From the NCBI RefSeq assembly GCF_900109745.1, contig NZ_FOAV01000003.1, forward strand, positions 124,001-188,000: a DNA stretch of 64,000 nucleotides, written 5' to 3'. Within the stretch, counting starts at the first letter, position 1, and every line of letters begins with the position of its first letter. This document shows, in pieces, positions 8,478 to 17,046 of this stretch. Position numbers and translations under genes: made by a program. Source of the stretch: Roseateles sp. YR242 (GTDB lineage: Bacteria; Pseudomonadota; Gammaproteobacteria; Burkholderiales; Burkholderiaceae_C). The notes below the pieces were generated by a model, which saw only the letters and a program-made list of their open reading frames with translations, searched no databases and was not told the origin of the DNA.

Positions 8478-10199
8478 ATGACACAGACCCGCCGTACCTG
8501 GCTGCTGGTGCCCGTGCTCGCCGCACTGGCCGCCTGCAGCAGCCCGTCCGCGCCCAGCGCCACCACCGCAGCCACGCCGCCGTCGTCCGGCGCCCCGTCC
8601 GCCCCCTTGACCGCTCCGGCGTCCAAGCCGCCGAAGCTGGTGGTCTTCATGGCCGTGGACGGCCTGCCCATCCGCCAGGTGCTGGGCTACCGGGACCAAC
8701 TCCAGCCGGACGGCTTCCGCCGCTTCCTGGACCGGGGCGCCTGGTTCTCCAACGCCTATTACGGCCACGGCTACACCGTCACGGCGGCGGGCCACTCCAT
8801 CATGCTCAGCGGCGCCTACCCGGAGCGCAGCAGCATCATCGGCAACGAATGGCGCGACCCGAAGACCGGCGAGGTGGTCTACAACACCGAGGACACCCGC
8901 TACCAGTACATCGGCCACGCCACCGAGCCGCACGCCGGCACCAGCCCCAACAACTACAAGGCTGAGACGGTGGGCGACGTGCTGCGCACCGTGCAGCCGG
9001 GGGCCAAGATGATCGGCATCTCCGGCAAGGACCGGGGGGCCATCCTGCCGTCCGGCCACAAGGGCACGGCCTACATGTACATGAGCAGCGACGGGCAGTT
9101 CGCCTCGACCACTTATTACATGGCCCAACACCCGGCCTGGGTGGACGCCTTCAACAACGCCAGGCCGGCCGACCAGTACTTCCACAAGTCCTGGACCCCG
9201 CTGCTGCCCGAGCCTGCCTACGCGCGCAGCGTGCCGGACGGCCAGCCCTGGCAGGCCGATGCCGGCAATGGCAACCGCCTGCCTGCGGTGATGGGCGAGA
9301 AGCTGGACCGCCCGGGTCCGAAGTACTACGCCGGCCTGCTGCCGTCCCCGTTTGCCGACGAACTGACACTGGCCTTCGCCCGTGCCGCCATCGAGGGTGA
9401 ACAGCTCGGGGCGGACGACCAGACCGACATCCTGTCCGTCAGCCTCTCCAGCCATGACTATGTGAACCATGCCTTCGGCCCGGAATCGCGCCTGTCGCAT
9501 GACCACTTCCTGCATCTGGACCGCTACCTGCAAAGCTTCTTCCAGTACCTGGACGGCCGCGTGGGCCGGGACAACTACATCGTCGTCCTGACGGCGGACC
9601 ACGGTTTCATGGACACGCCGGAATGGGCGAAAAGCCAGGGCCGCGACGCCGGGCGCGTCCACCCGGCCCAGACCATCGCCTTCATCAATGAGGGGCTGGT
9701 CAAACGCTTTGGCGAAGGCCGCTGGGTGACGAACTTCTCGGCCACGGGCCTGCTGTTCGATGAGAAGCTGATTCAGTCCAAGGGCCTCAAGAGCGATGAC
9801 GTCTATGCTGCCGCCAAGACCCTGGCGGAGCAGGTGCCCGGCATCCAGGCCGCGTTCACCCGGGCGCAACTGGCCGGCACCGACACGACCACGCCTTACC
9901 TGGCGCAGATGCGCCGGTCCTGGTATGCGGGCGTGGCCGCTCCTTTGCAACTGGTTCCCAAGCAGGGCTACATGCTGTCCAGCCGGCCCACCGGCACCAC
10001 CCATGGCTCGCCTTATGAATATGACAACCACGTGCCGCTGCTGACCTGGGGTCCGGCCTGGGTGGGTCAGGGCGAGGTGAAGACCCGTGTGGAAATCGTG
10101 GACCTGGCACCGACCCTGTCCCGCATGCTGGGCATCCCCGCGCCCGCGCAGTCGCAAGGCCGGCCACTCCCGTTGCCCGCCGCCGTCCGGCTGCCCTGA
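8478..10199 (+). CDS. Alkaline phosphatase / type I phosphodiesterase family lipoprotein
   Basis: Starting at ATG 8478 the protein begins MTQTRRTWLL and has a lipobox LAAC with the lipidated Cys at residue 20; the frame is open further upstream but would bury this signal. The mature part is a metal-dependent phosphatase of the alkaline phosphatase/NPP superfamily. VVFMAVDGLP contains the first metal Asp (D61). TVTAAGH contains the likely nucleophile T102. SLSSHDYVNHAFG and LTADHGFMD hold further Asp/His ligands, and GTTHGSPYEYDNHVPLL is the last metal-binding block. The Thr nucleophile with TAAGH resembles PafA-type phosphatases rather than PhoA. It probably releases phosphate from organic esters at the cell envelope. 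No Pho box was recognised upstream. Confidence 0.87.
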   Translation: MTQTRRTWLLVPVLAALAACSSPSAPSATTAATPPSSGAPSAPLTAPASKPPKLVVFMAVDGLPIRQVLGYRDQLQPDGFRRFLDRGAWFSNAYYGHGYTVTAAGHSIMLSGAYPERSSIIGNEWRDPKTGEVVYNTEDTRYQYIGHATEPHAGTSPNNYKAETVGDVLRTVQPGAKMIGISGKDRGAILPSGHKGTAYMYMSSDGQFASTTYYMAQHPAWVDAFNNARPADQYFHKSWTPLLPEPAYARSVPDGQPWQADAGNGNRLPAVMGEKLDRPGPKYYAGLLPSPFADELTLAFARAAIEGEQLGADDQTDILSVSLSSHDYVNHAFGPESRLSHDHFLHLDRYLQSFFQYLDGRVGRDNYIVVLTADHGFMDTPEWAKSQGRDAGRVHPAQTIAFINEGLVKRFGEGRWVTNFSATGLLFDEKLIQSKGLKSDDVYAAAKTLAEQVPGIQAAFTRAQLAGTDTTTPYLAQMRRSWYAGVAAPLQLVPKQGYMLSSRPTGTTHGSPYEYDNHVPLLTWGPAWVGQGEVKTRVEIVDLAPTLSRMLGIPAPAQSQGRPLPLPAAVRLP

Positions 10200-10228
10200 A
10201 GCTGCACTGAGGCGCCACGGACGCCCCC

Positions 10229-10266
10229 ACTGATGCCGCACTGACGCTGCACTGACGCCGCACTGA
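10229..10266. repeat. 11-bp tandem repeat, about 3.5 copies
   Basis: Three consecutive 11-mers ACTGATGCCGC, ACTGACGCTGC and ACTGACGCCGC are followed by a partial ACTGAGCGG. A related CTGCACTGAGGCGCC lies just before. The array sits 30 bp after the phosphatase stop codon, in the gap before the ABC exporter gene. It is likely a simple slippage repeat. Confidence 0.75.
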
Positions 10267-10452
10267 GCGGACAGTCCCCCGATCGTCCTTCCGTGACAAC
10301 CCACACCACGCGCGCGCGGGGTGTGGGGCCATCCATCCTTCCCGGGGGCTGCTCGCCCCGCCCATGCCGCCACCGGCCGCAGTGGCAACCCCCACGGCCA
10401 CTGCGCTCCTGTAGGCTTGCAGGCTTGCTCGCCCTTTGACCAGGAGACCGCC

Positions 10453-12378
10453 GTGCTTGGCCGGTTTGAAAAACTCGTCGACCCTTTCCCCACCAGCCCG
10501 GCGCCGCAGCCGCCCAAGGGATTCTTCCCCTTCGTCTGGGCCGCCACGCGCGGCATTCGCGGCTTGCTGCTGCTGCTGACGCTGCTCACCGCCGGCATCG
10601 GCGCTTTCGAGGCCTTGCTGTTCTCCATGCTCGGCTCGGTGGTGGATTGGCTCAGCACGGTGCCGGCGGCGCAGTGGTGGTCCACCCAGCGGCACCACCT
10701 GCTGCTGCTGGGCGGCATCCTGTTGGCCAGCCCAATACTGATTGCGCTGCAGGCACTGATCAAATATCAGGGCATTGCCAGCAACTTCCCGATGCGCCTG
10801 CGCTGGAACTTCCACCGGCACCTGCTGGCGCAGAGCATGAACTTCTACCAGGACGAGTTTGCTGGCCGGGTGTCCGCCAAGCTGATGCAGACGGCCCTGG
10901 CGGTGCGCGAGTGCGTGATGATCGTGACCGACATCCTGGTCTTCATCAGCATCTATTTCGTCACCATGTTGAGTGTGGTGGGGGGCTTCGACCTGCTGCT
11001 GCTGACGCCATTCCTGGGCTGGCTCGCCTTCTACGTCGTGGCCCTGGTGTATTTCGTGCCGCGCCTGGGCAAGGCGGCCGCCGCGCAGGCCGATGCCCGC
11101 AGCCTGATGACCGGCCGGGTGACGGACGCCTACACCAACATCAGCACCGTCAAGCTGTTCTCCCACAGCCATCGGGAAGCGGGTTTTGCTCGGGGCGCCA
11201 TGCTGGACTTCCTGTCCACGGCCTACCGGCAGATGCGGCTGATCAGCGGCTTCGAGGTGGTCAACCATGTGCTGTCGATGGGCCTGATTGCCGCGACGGC
11301 GGGGATGACGCTGTGGTTGTGGACCCAGGGGCAGGTGGGCGTGGGCGCCGTAGCCGCCGCGACGGCCATGGCCCTGCGGCTCAACGGCATCTCCCACTGG
11401 ATCATGTGGGAGATGGCCAACCTGTTCGAGAACATCGGCACGGTGCAGGACGGCATCACCACGCTCTCCCGCCCCATCGCCATCACGGACGCCACGGACG
11501 CCCGCCCGCTCACGGTCAACCGGGGCGAAGTGCGCTTCGAGCAGGTGGATTTCAGCTACGGCGGCAAGAAGCCGGTGCTGCACGAGCTCTCGCTGCACAT
11601 CCGCCCGGGCGAGAAGATCGGGGTGGTGGGCCGGTCGGGCGCGGGCAAGTCCACGCTGCTCAACTTGCTGCTGCGCTTTTATGACATTGACCGTGGCCGG
11701 GTGCTGATTGACGGGCAGGACATCGCCCACGTCACCCAGGACAGCCTGCGTGCCCAGGTCGGCATGGTGACGCAGGACACCAGCCTGCTGCACCGCTCGG
11801 TGCGGGACAACCTGCTCTACGGCCGCCCGGATGCCACCGAAGAAGCCATGCAGGCCGCCGCCAGCCGTGCCGAGGCCCAGGACTTCATCGATGGCCTGAC
11901 CGACCCGAAGGGGCGCAAGGGTTACGACGCCCATGTGGGGGAACGCGGCGTGAAGCTCTCCGGGGGCCAGCGCCAGCGCGTCGCCATTGCCCGGGTGATG
12001 CTCAAGGACGCCCCCATCCTGCTGCTGGACGAAGCCACCAGTGCGCTGGATTCGGAGGTCGAAGCCGCCATCCAGCGCAGCCTGTACCGGCTGATGGAGG
12101 GCAAGACGGTGGTGGCCATCGCCCACCGACTGTCCACCATCGCGGCGATGGACCGGTTGATCGTGATGGACCAGGGGCGCATTGTCGAAGAGGGCGACCA
12201 CACCAGCCTGCTGGCCGCCGGAGGCCTGTACGCCAAGCTCTGGGCGCACCAGAGCGGCGGCTTCCTGGTGGAAGACGGGCCGGCGCACCAGGATGGCGAC
12301 GATGCAGGCAGGCCCGGCGAGCCTGGCCGCAGCGACACCGCCACGGACCGCGATTTTGTGGAGGACGCCGCAGACTGA
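10453..12378 (+). CDS. ABC exporter, fused permease and ATPase
   Basis: The GTG at 10453 follows CAGGAGACCGCC, a good ribosome binding site, and gives 641 residues. An N-terminal transmembrane domain of about six helices occupies residues ~25-330. The ATPase domain has Walker A GRSGAGKST, Q-loop VTQD, signature LSGGQRQR, Walker B ILLLDEATSALDSEVE and the H-loop IAHRLST. This is the MsbA/LmrA-like half-transporter layout, which works as a homodimer. The substrate cannot be told from sequence. The hydrophilic C-terminal tail (last ~40 residues: HQDGDDAGRPGEPG...) is an unusual extension. No partner exporter or secretion gene is adjacent. Confidence 0.9.
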   Translation: MLGRFEKLVDPFPTSPAPQPPKGFFPFVWAATRGIRGLLLLLTLLTAGIGAFEALLFSMLGSVVDWLSTVPAAQWWSTQRHHLLLLGGILLASPILIALQALIKYQGIASNFPMRLRWNFHRHLLAQSMNFYQDEFAGRVSAKLMQTALAVRECVMIVTDILVFISIYFVTMLSVVGGFDLLLLTPFLGWLAFYVVALVYFVPRLGKAAAAQADARSLMTGRVTDAYTNISTVKLFSHSHREAGFARGAMLDFLSTAYRQMRLISGFEVVNHVLSMGLIAATAGMTLWLWTQGQVGVGAVAAATAMALRLNGISHWIMWEMANLFENIGTVQDGITTLSRPIAITDATDARPLTVNRGEVRFEQVDFSYGGKKPVLHELSLHIRPGEKIGVVGRSGAGKSTLLNLLLRFYDIDRGRVLIDGQDIAHVTQDSLRAQVGMVTQDTSLLHRSVRDNLLYGRPDATEEAMQAAASRAEAQDFIDGLTDPKGRKGYDAHVGERGVKLSGGQRQRVAIARVMLKDAPILLLDEATSALDSEVEAAIQRSLYRLMEGKTVVAIAHRLSTIAAMDRLIVMDQGRIVEEGDHTSLLAAGGLYAKLWAHQSGGFLVEDGPAHQDGDDAGRPGEPGRSDTATDRDFVEDAAD

Positions 12379-12445
12379 TCCCGCCCGTACGCGTTCACCC
12401 GGATGGCGTCGAGCCGCCTGCCACTCAAGATGGACGCTCGATGTA

Positions 12446-12910
12446 GTGGGGGCAGTGCCGTTGAAACGCGATATTCATGCCTTTGTACGGGGCCCTTTCC
12501 ACGCGCACGGGCAGATCGAGATGTGGCGCGAAGGCCCGATCATCCGGTTGCGAGGCCAGGGGCCGTTCAACCGGGAGGCGGTGCAGGGGCTGGGCCGGGC
12601 CATGAAAGACCTGCTGACGTCGGACCCGCCGCCTGAACGTTTCGGCGACATCCTCACGCTCAGCGTCAGCATGGTCACTTCGCCGGAGTCCATGGAGGAG
12701 CTGGAACGCTTCCTGCAGCGGATGGCGCAGCATCGTCGTCCACCGGTGGCCGTGGCCTATGTGGCGGGGCCGGACGTCGAGGGGCGTGATTTCATGATGC
12801 CCCTGTTTGAGACTTTGTACCTGAAGCACGGACGTCGTTTTGGTGCGTTCGAGACATTGGAAGCCGCCACCGCCTGGATGCATCAGCAGCTGAAGCCCGA
12901 TGCTGGCTGA
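12446..12910 (+). CDS. Hypothetical protein, possibly SpoIIAA-like fold
   Basis: I do not recognise a characterised family. The start is uncertain: GTG 12446, GTG 12455 or TTG 12461 are all possible, and none has a clear ribosome binding site. The conserved-looking part begins KRDIHAFVRGPFHAHG. The protein is about 150 residues, soluble, with no signal peptide. The alternation of beta strands and helices, and the end ...RFGAFETLEAATAWMHQQL, resemble SpoIIAA-like/STAS-type small domains, which often end with a phrase of the form F-x-x-x-x-x-A-x-x-W-L. That fold assignment is inference only. Codon use is like the neighbours, and the gene follows the ABC exporter by about 70 nt. Confidence 0.6.
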   Translation: MGAVPLKRDIHAFVRGPFHAHGQIEMWREGPIIRLRGQGPFNREAVQGLGRAMKDLLTSDPPPERFGDILTLSVSMVTSPESMEELERFLQRMAQHRRPPVAVAYVAGPDVEGRDFMMPLFETLYLKHGRRFGAFETLEAATAWMHQQLKPDAG

Positions 12911-13096
12911 TTCATCTGGTGAGCCAGCACCAACTTATCCTTACCTTGAAGGACGCTGAGTGCCACCCGTTCAAGGGGTGCATCGCCTTTGCGATGGCGT
13001 GCCTTGTATGAAACACTTCAATCGCAGCCCGGCCTTGTTCCGGGCGGCATGAGCATCCGCCCCGGTTTGGGGCACATGCACACGAAAGCTGAGCTT

Positions 13097-13762
13097 ATGG
13101 ACCACCACAGCGACACACAACAGCCATCGGCCCCGGCACCGAACGCAGGCGCCGTTGTTTCGTCGCGCCGCCGCCGCTTCCTGCAAGCGGGTGTGCCGGT
13201 GGGCCTGACCCTGGCCAGCCGCCCTGTCATGGCCTGGCATTGCAACACCACCTCGGCCTGGGGCTCGGCGGTGCTGCGCAATGGCGGCGCCAGTGTCCAG
13301 GCCCGTGCGTCTGCAGCGGTGCTGAAGAACACCGAATGCTGGACCATCAGCAACTGGGTGAACAACTCGGTGCGCTCGGCGGTCTCGACCTCGCCGCCGT
13401 GGAGCTTCATTGCGGCCTATTGGTATGCCGGTCGGTCAACGACCTACTGCAAGAACAATCTCACCGTGGCCAAGGTGTTCCCGGGCGGCCTGAAGAATGT
13501 CTCGTCCACCGCCAAGGTGGCCGACCTGTTCGGCGCCGATGCGGGCAGCTACGCCACCATGATGCTGGTGGCCCGGCTGAACACGCTCTTCGCCGGCCAC
13601 AACGTGGCGCAATGCGTGGTTTCGTCCACCGGTGAAGACATGCTGGTGAAGATGGCGTCCCTGGGCCCCAACAGCTTCAAGCCCAACAACGCCGGCAGTA
13701 CGGCTGCCTGGACGGAAACCGACTTCCGCAGCTATCTCTACGCCAATTACCTCGTGAGCTGA
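13097..13762 (+). CDS. Tat-exported protein of the HPr-rel-A locus
   Basis: This 221-residue protein (ATG 13097; the in-frame ATG at 13076 is an alternative) has a twin-arginine signal, SSRRRRFLQAGVPVGLTLA, with likely cleavage after RPVMA. The predicted mature domain has four cysteines, in WHC, TEC, TYC and AQC, enough for two disulfides. It is rich in Ser, Asn, Thr and aromatic residues. I recognise no enzyme motif. Its stop codon overlaps the start of the PqqD-like gene (TGATG), so it belongs to the same operon as that chaperone, an HprK-like kinase and a nucleotidyltransferase. This makes it the natural candidate for the protein the system acts on, but that is inference from position. Confidence 0.72.
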   Translation: MDHHSDTQQPSAPAPNAGAVVSSRRRRFLQAGVPVGLTLASRPVMAWHCNTTSAWGSAVLRNGGASVQARASAAVLKNTECWTISNWVNNSVRSAVSTSPPWSFIAAYWYAGRSTTYCKNNLTVAKVFPGGLKNVSSTAKVADLFGADAGSYATMMLVARLNTLFAGHNVAQCVVSSTGEDMLVKMASLGPNSFKPNNAGSTAAWTETDFRSYLYANYLVS

Positions 13763-14070
13763 TGGCGCTCACGGCGACGTGGCGCTGCACACATCCACTG
13801 GCTGAGGTGCTGCGCGCCTGGGAGGGCGAGCAGCAGGCGGTGTTCTTCAACCCCGCCAGTGGCGACACACACCTGATTGCCGCACTCGGTGCGCAACTCG
13901 CCGAGTGGCTCAGCACCGTGCCATTGAACCGCCAGCAACTGCTGCACCGCCTGGCCCATGAGGTGGACTGGGACGACATGCCCGGGACCGAGGCCCTCGC
14001 GGACCTGCTGGACCTGCACCTGCGCCGGCTGGTGGAGATCGAGCTGCTGGTGGAGGAGCCGTCCGCGTGA
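13762..14070 (+). CDS. HPr-rel-A system PqqD-like peptide chaperone
   Basis: This 102-residue protein has the shape of PqqD-family recognition domains: an N-terminal beta region (VFFNPASGDTHLIAALG), then helices (LLHRLAHEVDWDDMP, ALADLLDLHLRRLVEIELL). PqqD domains bind leader peptides of ribosomally made peptides and present them to modifying enzymes; a homologous subfamily occurs next to HprK-related kinase A genes and is named for that system. Translation is coupled at both ends: its ATG overlaps the upstream stop as TGATG, and its stop overlaps the kinase start as GTGA. No radical SAM or YcaO enzyme is nearby, so any modification would have to come from the kinase or nucleotidyltransferase. 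Confidence 0.83.
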   Translation: MALTATWRCTHPLAEVLRAWEGEQQAVFFNPASGDTHLIAALGAQLAEWLSTVPLNRQQLLHRLAHEVDWDDMPGTEALADLLDLHLRRLVEIELLVEEPSA

Positions 14071-14981
14071 AGCTCGCCGAGCTGCCGCGCGAGGACCTGC
14101 GCCATCGCCTGCGCCGGGATGGCTTGGCCCTGCGCCTGGCGCCCTTCACGGTGAACGTCCGTTCCGACCTGCCGCACCTGGCCGACGACATCGCGCTGAT
14201 GTATGAGGGCTTTGAGCTGGCGCCCCGCCAGGACTTCGTGGATTTCCATGTGGCCGTCCTGCGCAGCCCGCACTGGCGCTCACGGCTCATGGGGCGGGCC
14301 GAGTTCTGGTTTGATGGCCAGCGCTCCTTCACCCCGCTGCCAGCGGCCCAGGCGCTGGCGATGCTGGAATGGGGCATCAACTGGTGCATCGCCGCCCACG
14401 CTCATCAATACCTGCTGATCCATGCCGCCGTGCTGGAGCGGGGCGGCCGCGCCCTGCTCATGCCCGCCCCACCGGGCGCCGGCAAGAGCACCCTGTGTGC
14501 GGCTTTGGCCCACCGGGGCTGGCGGCTGCTTTCTGATGAACTGGGACTGCTTGACCTGCGGACCGGCGAGCTCCACGGCATGGCGCGCCCCATCAACCTG
14601 AAGAACGCCTCCATCCCGCTGGTCAAGGCCTTTGCGCCCGAAGCACGCTTCAGCGCCTCCATGCCCAACACCAGCAAGGGCACGGTGGCCCTGGTGCGGG
14701 CGCCGGAAGCGGCGATCGCCCGGCGCGGCGTGCCGGCCACGCCCGCGTGGGTGGTGCTGCCGGCCTGGCGGGGCTACAGCTCGGCCCGGCTGGAGCCCGT
14801 CGAGCGCGCTAGCGCCTTTATGGCGCTCGCGGAACAGAGCTTCAACTACGACCTGCATGGCCAGGCAGGTTTTCAGGCCCTCGGTGCCCTGGTGGACCGC
14901 TGCGAGTGCTACCGCTTTGAATACGGCCAGCTGGACGACGCAGTGGCCCATTTCGACTCCCTGGTGGGGGGCGCTGAATGA
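14067..14981 (+). CDS. HprK-related kinase A
   Basis: The 304-residue protein resembles the C-terminal kinase domain of HPr kinase/phosphorylase. The P-loop is at residues ~134-142 (APPGAGKST), preceded by YLLIHAAVLERGGRALL as in HprK-like folds. LLSDELGLLDL is the likely Walker B/acidic strand. It has no HPr substrate gene near it. The gene starts with GTG overlapping the previous stop codon and ends in ATGA overlapping the nucleotidyltransferase. Family knowledge: HprK-related kinase A genes co-occur with a PqqD-like gene and a nucleotidyltransferase-like gene, as here; the target and biological role remain unknown. Confidence 0.87.
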   Translation: MKLAELPREDLRHRLRRDGLALRLAPFTVNVRSDLPHLADDIALMYEGFELAPRQDFVDFHVAVLRSPHWRSRLMGRAEFWFDGQRSFTPLPAAQALAMLEWGINWCIAAHAHQYLLIHAAVLERGGRALLMPAPPGAGKSTLCAALAHRGWRLLSDELGLLDLRTGELHGMARPINLKNASIPLVKAFAPEARFSASMPNTSKGTVALVRAPEAAIARRGVPATPAWVVLPAWRGYSSARLEPVERASAFMALAEQSFNYDLHGQAGFQALGALVDRCECYRFEYGQLDDAVAHFDSLVGGAE

Positions 14982-16240
14982 GCGCCCGGCTCCACGCCAG
15001 CGCCCTGCCTGCGCCGCAGTGGCAACCGGCCCCGGACCAGCCTCTGCTGGTCCGCGTGCTGCTGGCGCCCGCCCTGGCCCCGACCTTGTCATTGAACGAC
15101 TGGGATCTGCTGCTGCGCCAGGCGCGCCGCGCCAACCTGGCGGGCAAGCTGGCCCATCTGGCACAGACGGGCGGTTGGCTGGACGAGCTGCCGGCGCCGG
15201 TTCAGCCGCATTTGCATTCCGCACTGCTGTTGTCCCGGCGGCAGACGCAGATGGTGGGCCGGGAAGCCGGTTTCCTCTGCAACGCCCTGGCCGAACTGGC
15301 CGGCCCCGTGATCCTGCTCAAGGGCGCCGCCTATGCACTCGGCGGACATGCGCCTGCGCCGGGACGCATGTTCACGGATATCGACCTGCTGCTGCCGGCC
15401 GCTCAATTGCCGCGCGCGGAGATTGCGCTGATGGTCCACGGTTGGGACTTCGACCCGCTGGACGACTACGACCAACGCTATTACCGCGAGTGGATGCATG
15501 AGCTGCCCCCGTTGCATCACCGCCGTCGCGGCACCTCGCTGGATGTGCATCACAGCCTGCTGCCCCCCACGGCCCGCACGCCGCTGAACACGGCCGCGCT
15601 GTTCGACGACCCGCGCCCCCTGCCGGGCCATCCGGGTCTGTTCGTGCTGCCGCCGCAGGACATGCTGCTGCACAGCGCCGCCCACCTGTTCCATGAGGGT
15701 GAGTTGCCCAATGGGCTGCGTGACCTGTTCGACCTGGACGCGCTGATCCGCGAATTCAGCGTCCTGGACGGTTTCTGGCCGCGGCTGCTGGCGCGGGCCG
15801 CGCATATCGGCCTGGAACACCCGCTGGCGCTGGCGCTGCGCTACACGCAGCGGTGGCTGGACACACCCGTGCCGGACGACGTCACGGCCGCCTTGGCGCC
15901 TCGCCTGATCGGCTGGCGCCAGCCGCTGGTGGACGCGGCCTATCACCGGGCCCTGCGCCCCCCGCACGACAGCTGCCGGCTCCCCGGCCAGGACCTTGCC
16001 GAGCTGGCGCTGTATGTCCGCGCGCATTGGCTGCGGATGCCCTTGCCCTTGCTGGCCCGCCATCTGGCCCGCAAGGCGTGGAGCCGGGTGACGGCGTCAC
16101 CCGCCGCGCCGGACGGGCCGGACCCTGCGCAAACCACAGCGCAAACCGCTGCACAAAACCCGGCGCCCAATCCGCCGCCAGACCCGACAACAGCCCGGCT
16201 ACCCCAGCAGCCACCGCAGCAGCCCCCAGACCAGGTTTGA
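14978..16240 (+). CDS. Nucleotidyltransferase family protein of the HPr-rel-A system
   Basis: This 420-residue soluble protein has the features of the NTP_transf_5-like group. VILLKGAAYAL near residue 110 is followed by GRMFTDIDLLLP near 130, whose D-x-D pair is the expected metal site. LDVHHSLLPPTAR and MLLHSAAHLFHEGELP lie in the C-terminal half. The last ~60 residues are a disordered Ala/Pro/Gln/Thr tail (TAQTAAQNPAPNPPPDP...), probably dispensable. It is the final gene of the four-gene overlapping operon. By fold it could transfer a nucleotide to a protein or small molecule, but the acceptor is not known. Confidence 0.8.
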   Translation: MSARLHASALPAPQWQPAPDQPLLVRVLLAPALAPTLSLNDWDLLLRQARRANLAGKLAHLAQTGGWLDELPAPVQPHLHSALLLSRRQTQMVGREAGFLCNALAELAGPVILLKGAAYALGGHAPAPGRMFTDIDLLLPAAQLPRAEIALMVHGWDFDPLDDYDQRYYREWMHELPPLHHRRRGTSLDVHHSLLPPTARTPLNTAALFDDPRPLPGHPGLFVLPPQDMLLHSAAHLFHEGELPNGLRDLFDLDALIREFSVLDGFWPRLLARAAHIGLEHPLALALRYTQRWLDTPVPDDVTAALAPRLIGWRQPLVDAAYHRALRPPHDSCRLPGQDLAELALYVRAHWLRMPLPLLARHLARKAWSRVTASPAAPDGPDPAQTTAQTAAQNPAPNPPPDPTTARLPQQPPQQPPDQV

Positions 16241-16316
16241 TCCCCGGCCGGGCCGGTCCCCGACCCGGGCGCGGCCTTTGCCTCAAGGGCTGAGGACCAT
16301 CGCTTATGCTCGCATC

Positions 16317-16934
16317 ATGAACAGACCCAAGCCTTTTTCGATGATCCGGGAGTTCCACCTCGCGGACTGGTTCACGCTGGGAAACGCCTTCTGCGGCGTC
16401 GGCGCACTGTTCTCGGTGATGACCTACCTTCAGAACCGTGAGCTGCTTCATCTCTTTTATGCCTGCGGGCTGATCCCTGCGGCGCTGGTGTTCGACGTGC
16501 TCGACGGACGGATTGCCCGCTGGCGCCAGAAGAGTTCGGCCATGGGCCGGGAGCTGGATTCGCTGGCCGACGTGATCTCCTTTGGCGTGGCGCCGGCGAT
16601 GATCGCCTATGGTTGCGGCATGCAGGGCCTCTGGGACCGCATCATCCTGGGCTTCTTCGTGGCCGCCGGGGTGTCGCGCCTGGCGCGCTACAACATCACC
16701 GCCGAATCCCTGAGCGCCGACTCTGGCAAGGTGACCTACTTCGAGGGCACACCCATCCCGAGTTCACTGCTGCTGGTCATCATCCTTTGGGTGGCCGCCG
16801 CGCAAGGTGCCATCGGCGACGCGCTGTGGTTTGGCCAGTTCCAGGTGGCCGGCTTTGTGCTGCATCCGCTGGTGCTGATGTTCGCGATCTCGGGCTCCCT
16901 GATGATCAGCCGGATCCGGATTCCCAAGCTCTGA
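16317..16934 (+). CDS. pssA: CDP-diacylglycerol--serine O-phosphatidyltransferase
   Basis: This membrane enzyme makes phosphatidylserine, the precursor of phosphatidylethanolamine. The CDP-alcohol phosphatidyltransferase motif is clear: FDVLDGRIARW, then GRELDSLADV, giving the expected spaced Asp residues of D-x2-D-G-x2-A-R-x8-G-x3-D-x3-D. About six hydrophobic segments follow. ATG 16317 gives 205 residues. The N-terminus IREFHLADWFTLGNAFCG is typical of the proteobacterial PssA (type II) subfamily. No psd or ilvC neighbour is present, so it is monocistronic here, closed by the bidirectional terminator just downstream. Confidence 0.88.
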   Translation: MNRPKPFSMIREFHLADWFTLGNAFCGVGALFSVMTYLQNRELLHLFYACGLIPAALVFDVLDGRIARWRQKSSAMGRELDSLADVISFGVAPAMIAYGCGMQGLWDRIILGFFVAAGVSRLARYNITAESLSADSGKVTYFEGTPIPSSLLLVIILWVAAAQGAIGDALWFGQFQVAGFVLHPLVLMFAISGSLMISRIRIPKL

Positions 16935-16946
16935 GCACCGCACGGC

Positions 16947-16985
16947 CATGAAAAAAGGCGCCCCGAGAGAGGCGCCTTTTTCATG
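16947..16985. terminator. Bidirectional intrinsic terminator
   Basis: An inverted repeat CATGAAAAAAGGCGCC / GGCGCCTTTTTCATG around an 8-nt loop (CCGAGAGA) lies between the convergent pssA and S41 protease genes. The A-run on one side and the T-run on the other let it end transcription in both directions. Confidence 0.88.
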
Positions 16986-17046
16986 GATCAGCGGCTGACA
17001 TCAGCACCGGTGGGCGCAGGCGCTCACCGATGGTGCCAGCCCAGCA

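Noticed and set aside
8355-10763. An 802-residue open frame on the minus strand
   Set aside because: It lies opposite the phosphatase and ABC exporter genes, has no motifs and low-complexity content, and arises from high GC3 in the real genes.
9856-12288. An 810-residue minus-strand frame
   Set aside because: It is the shadow of the ABC exporter gene.
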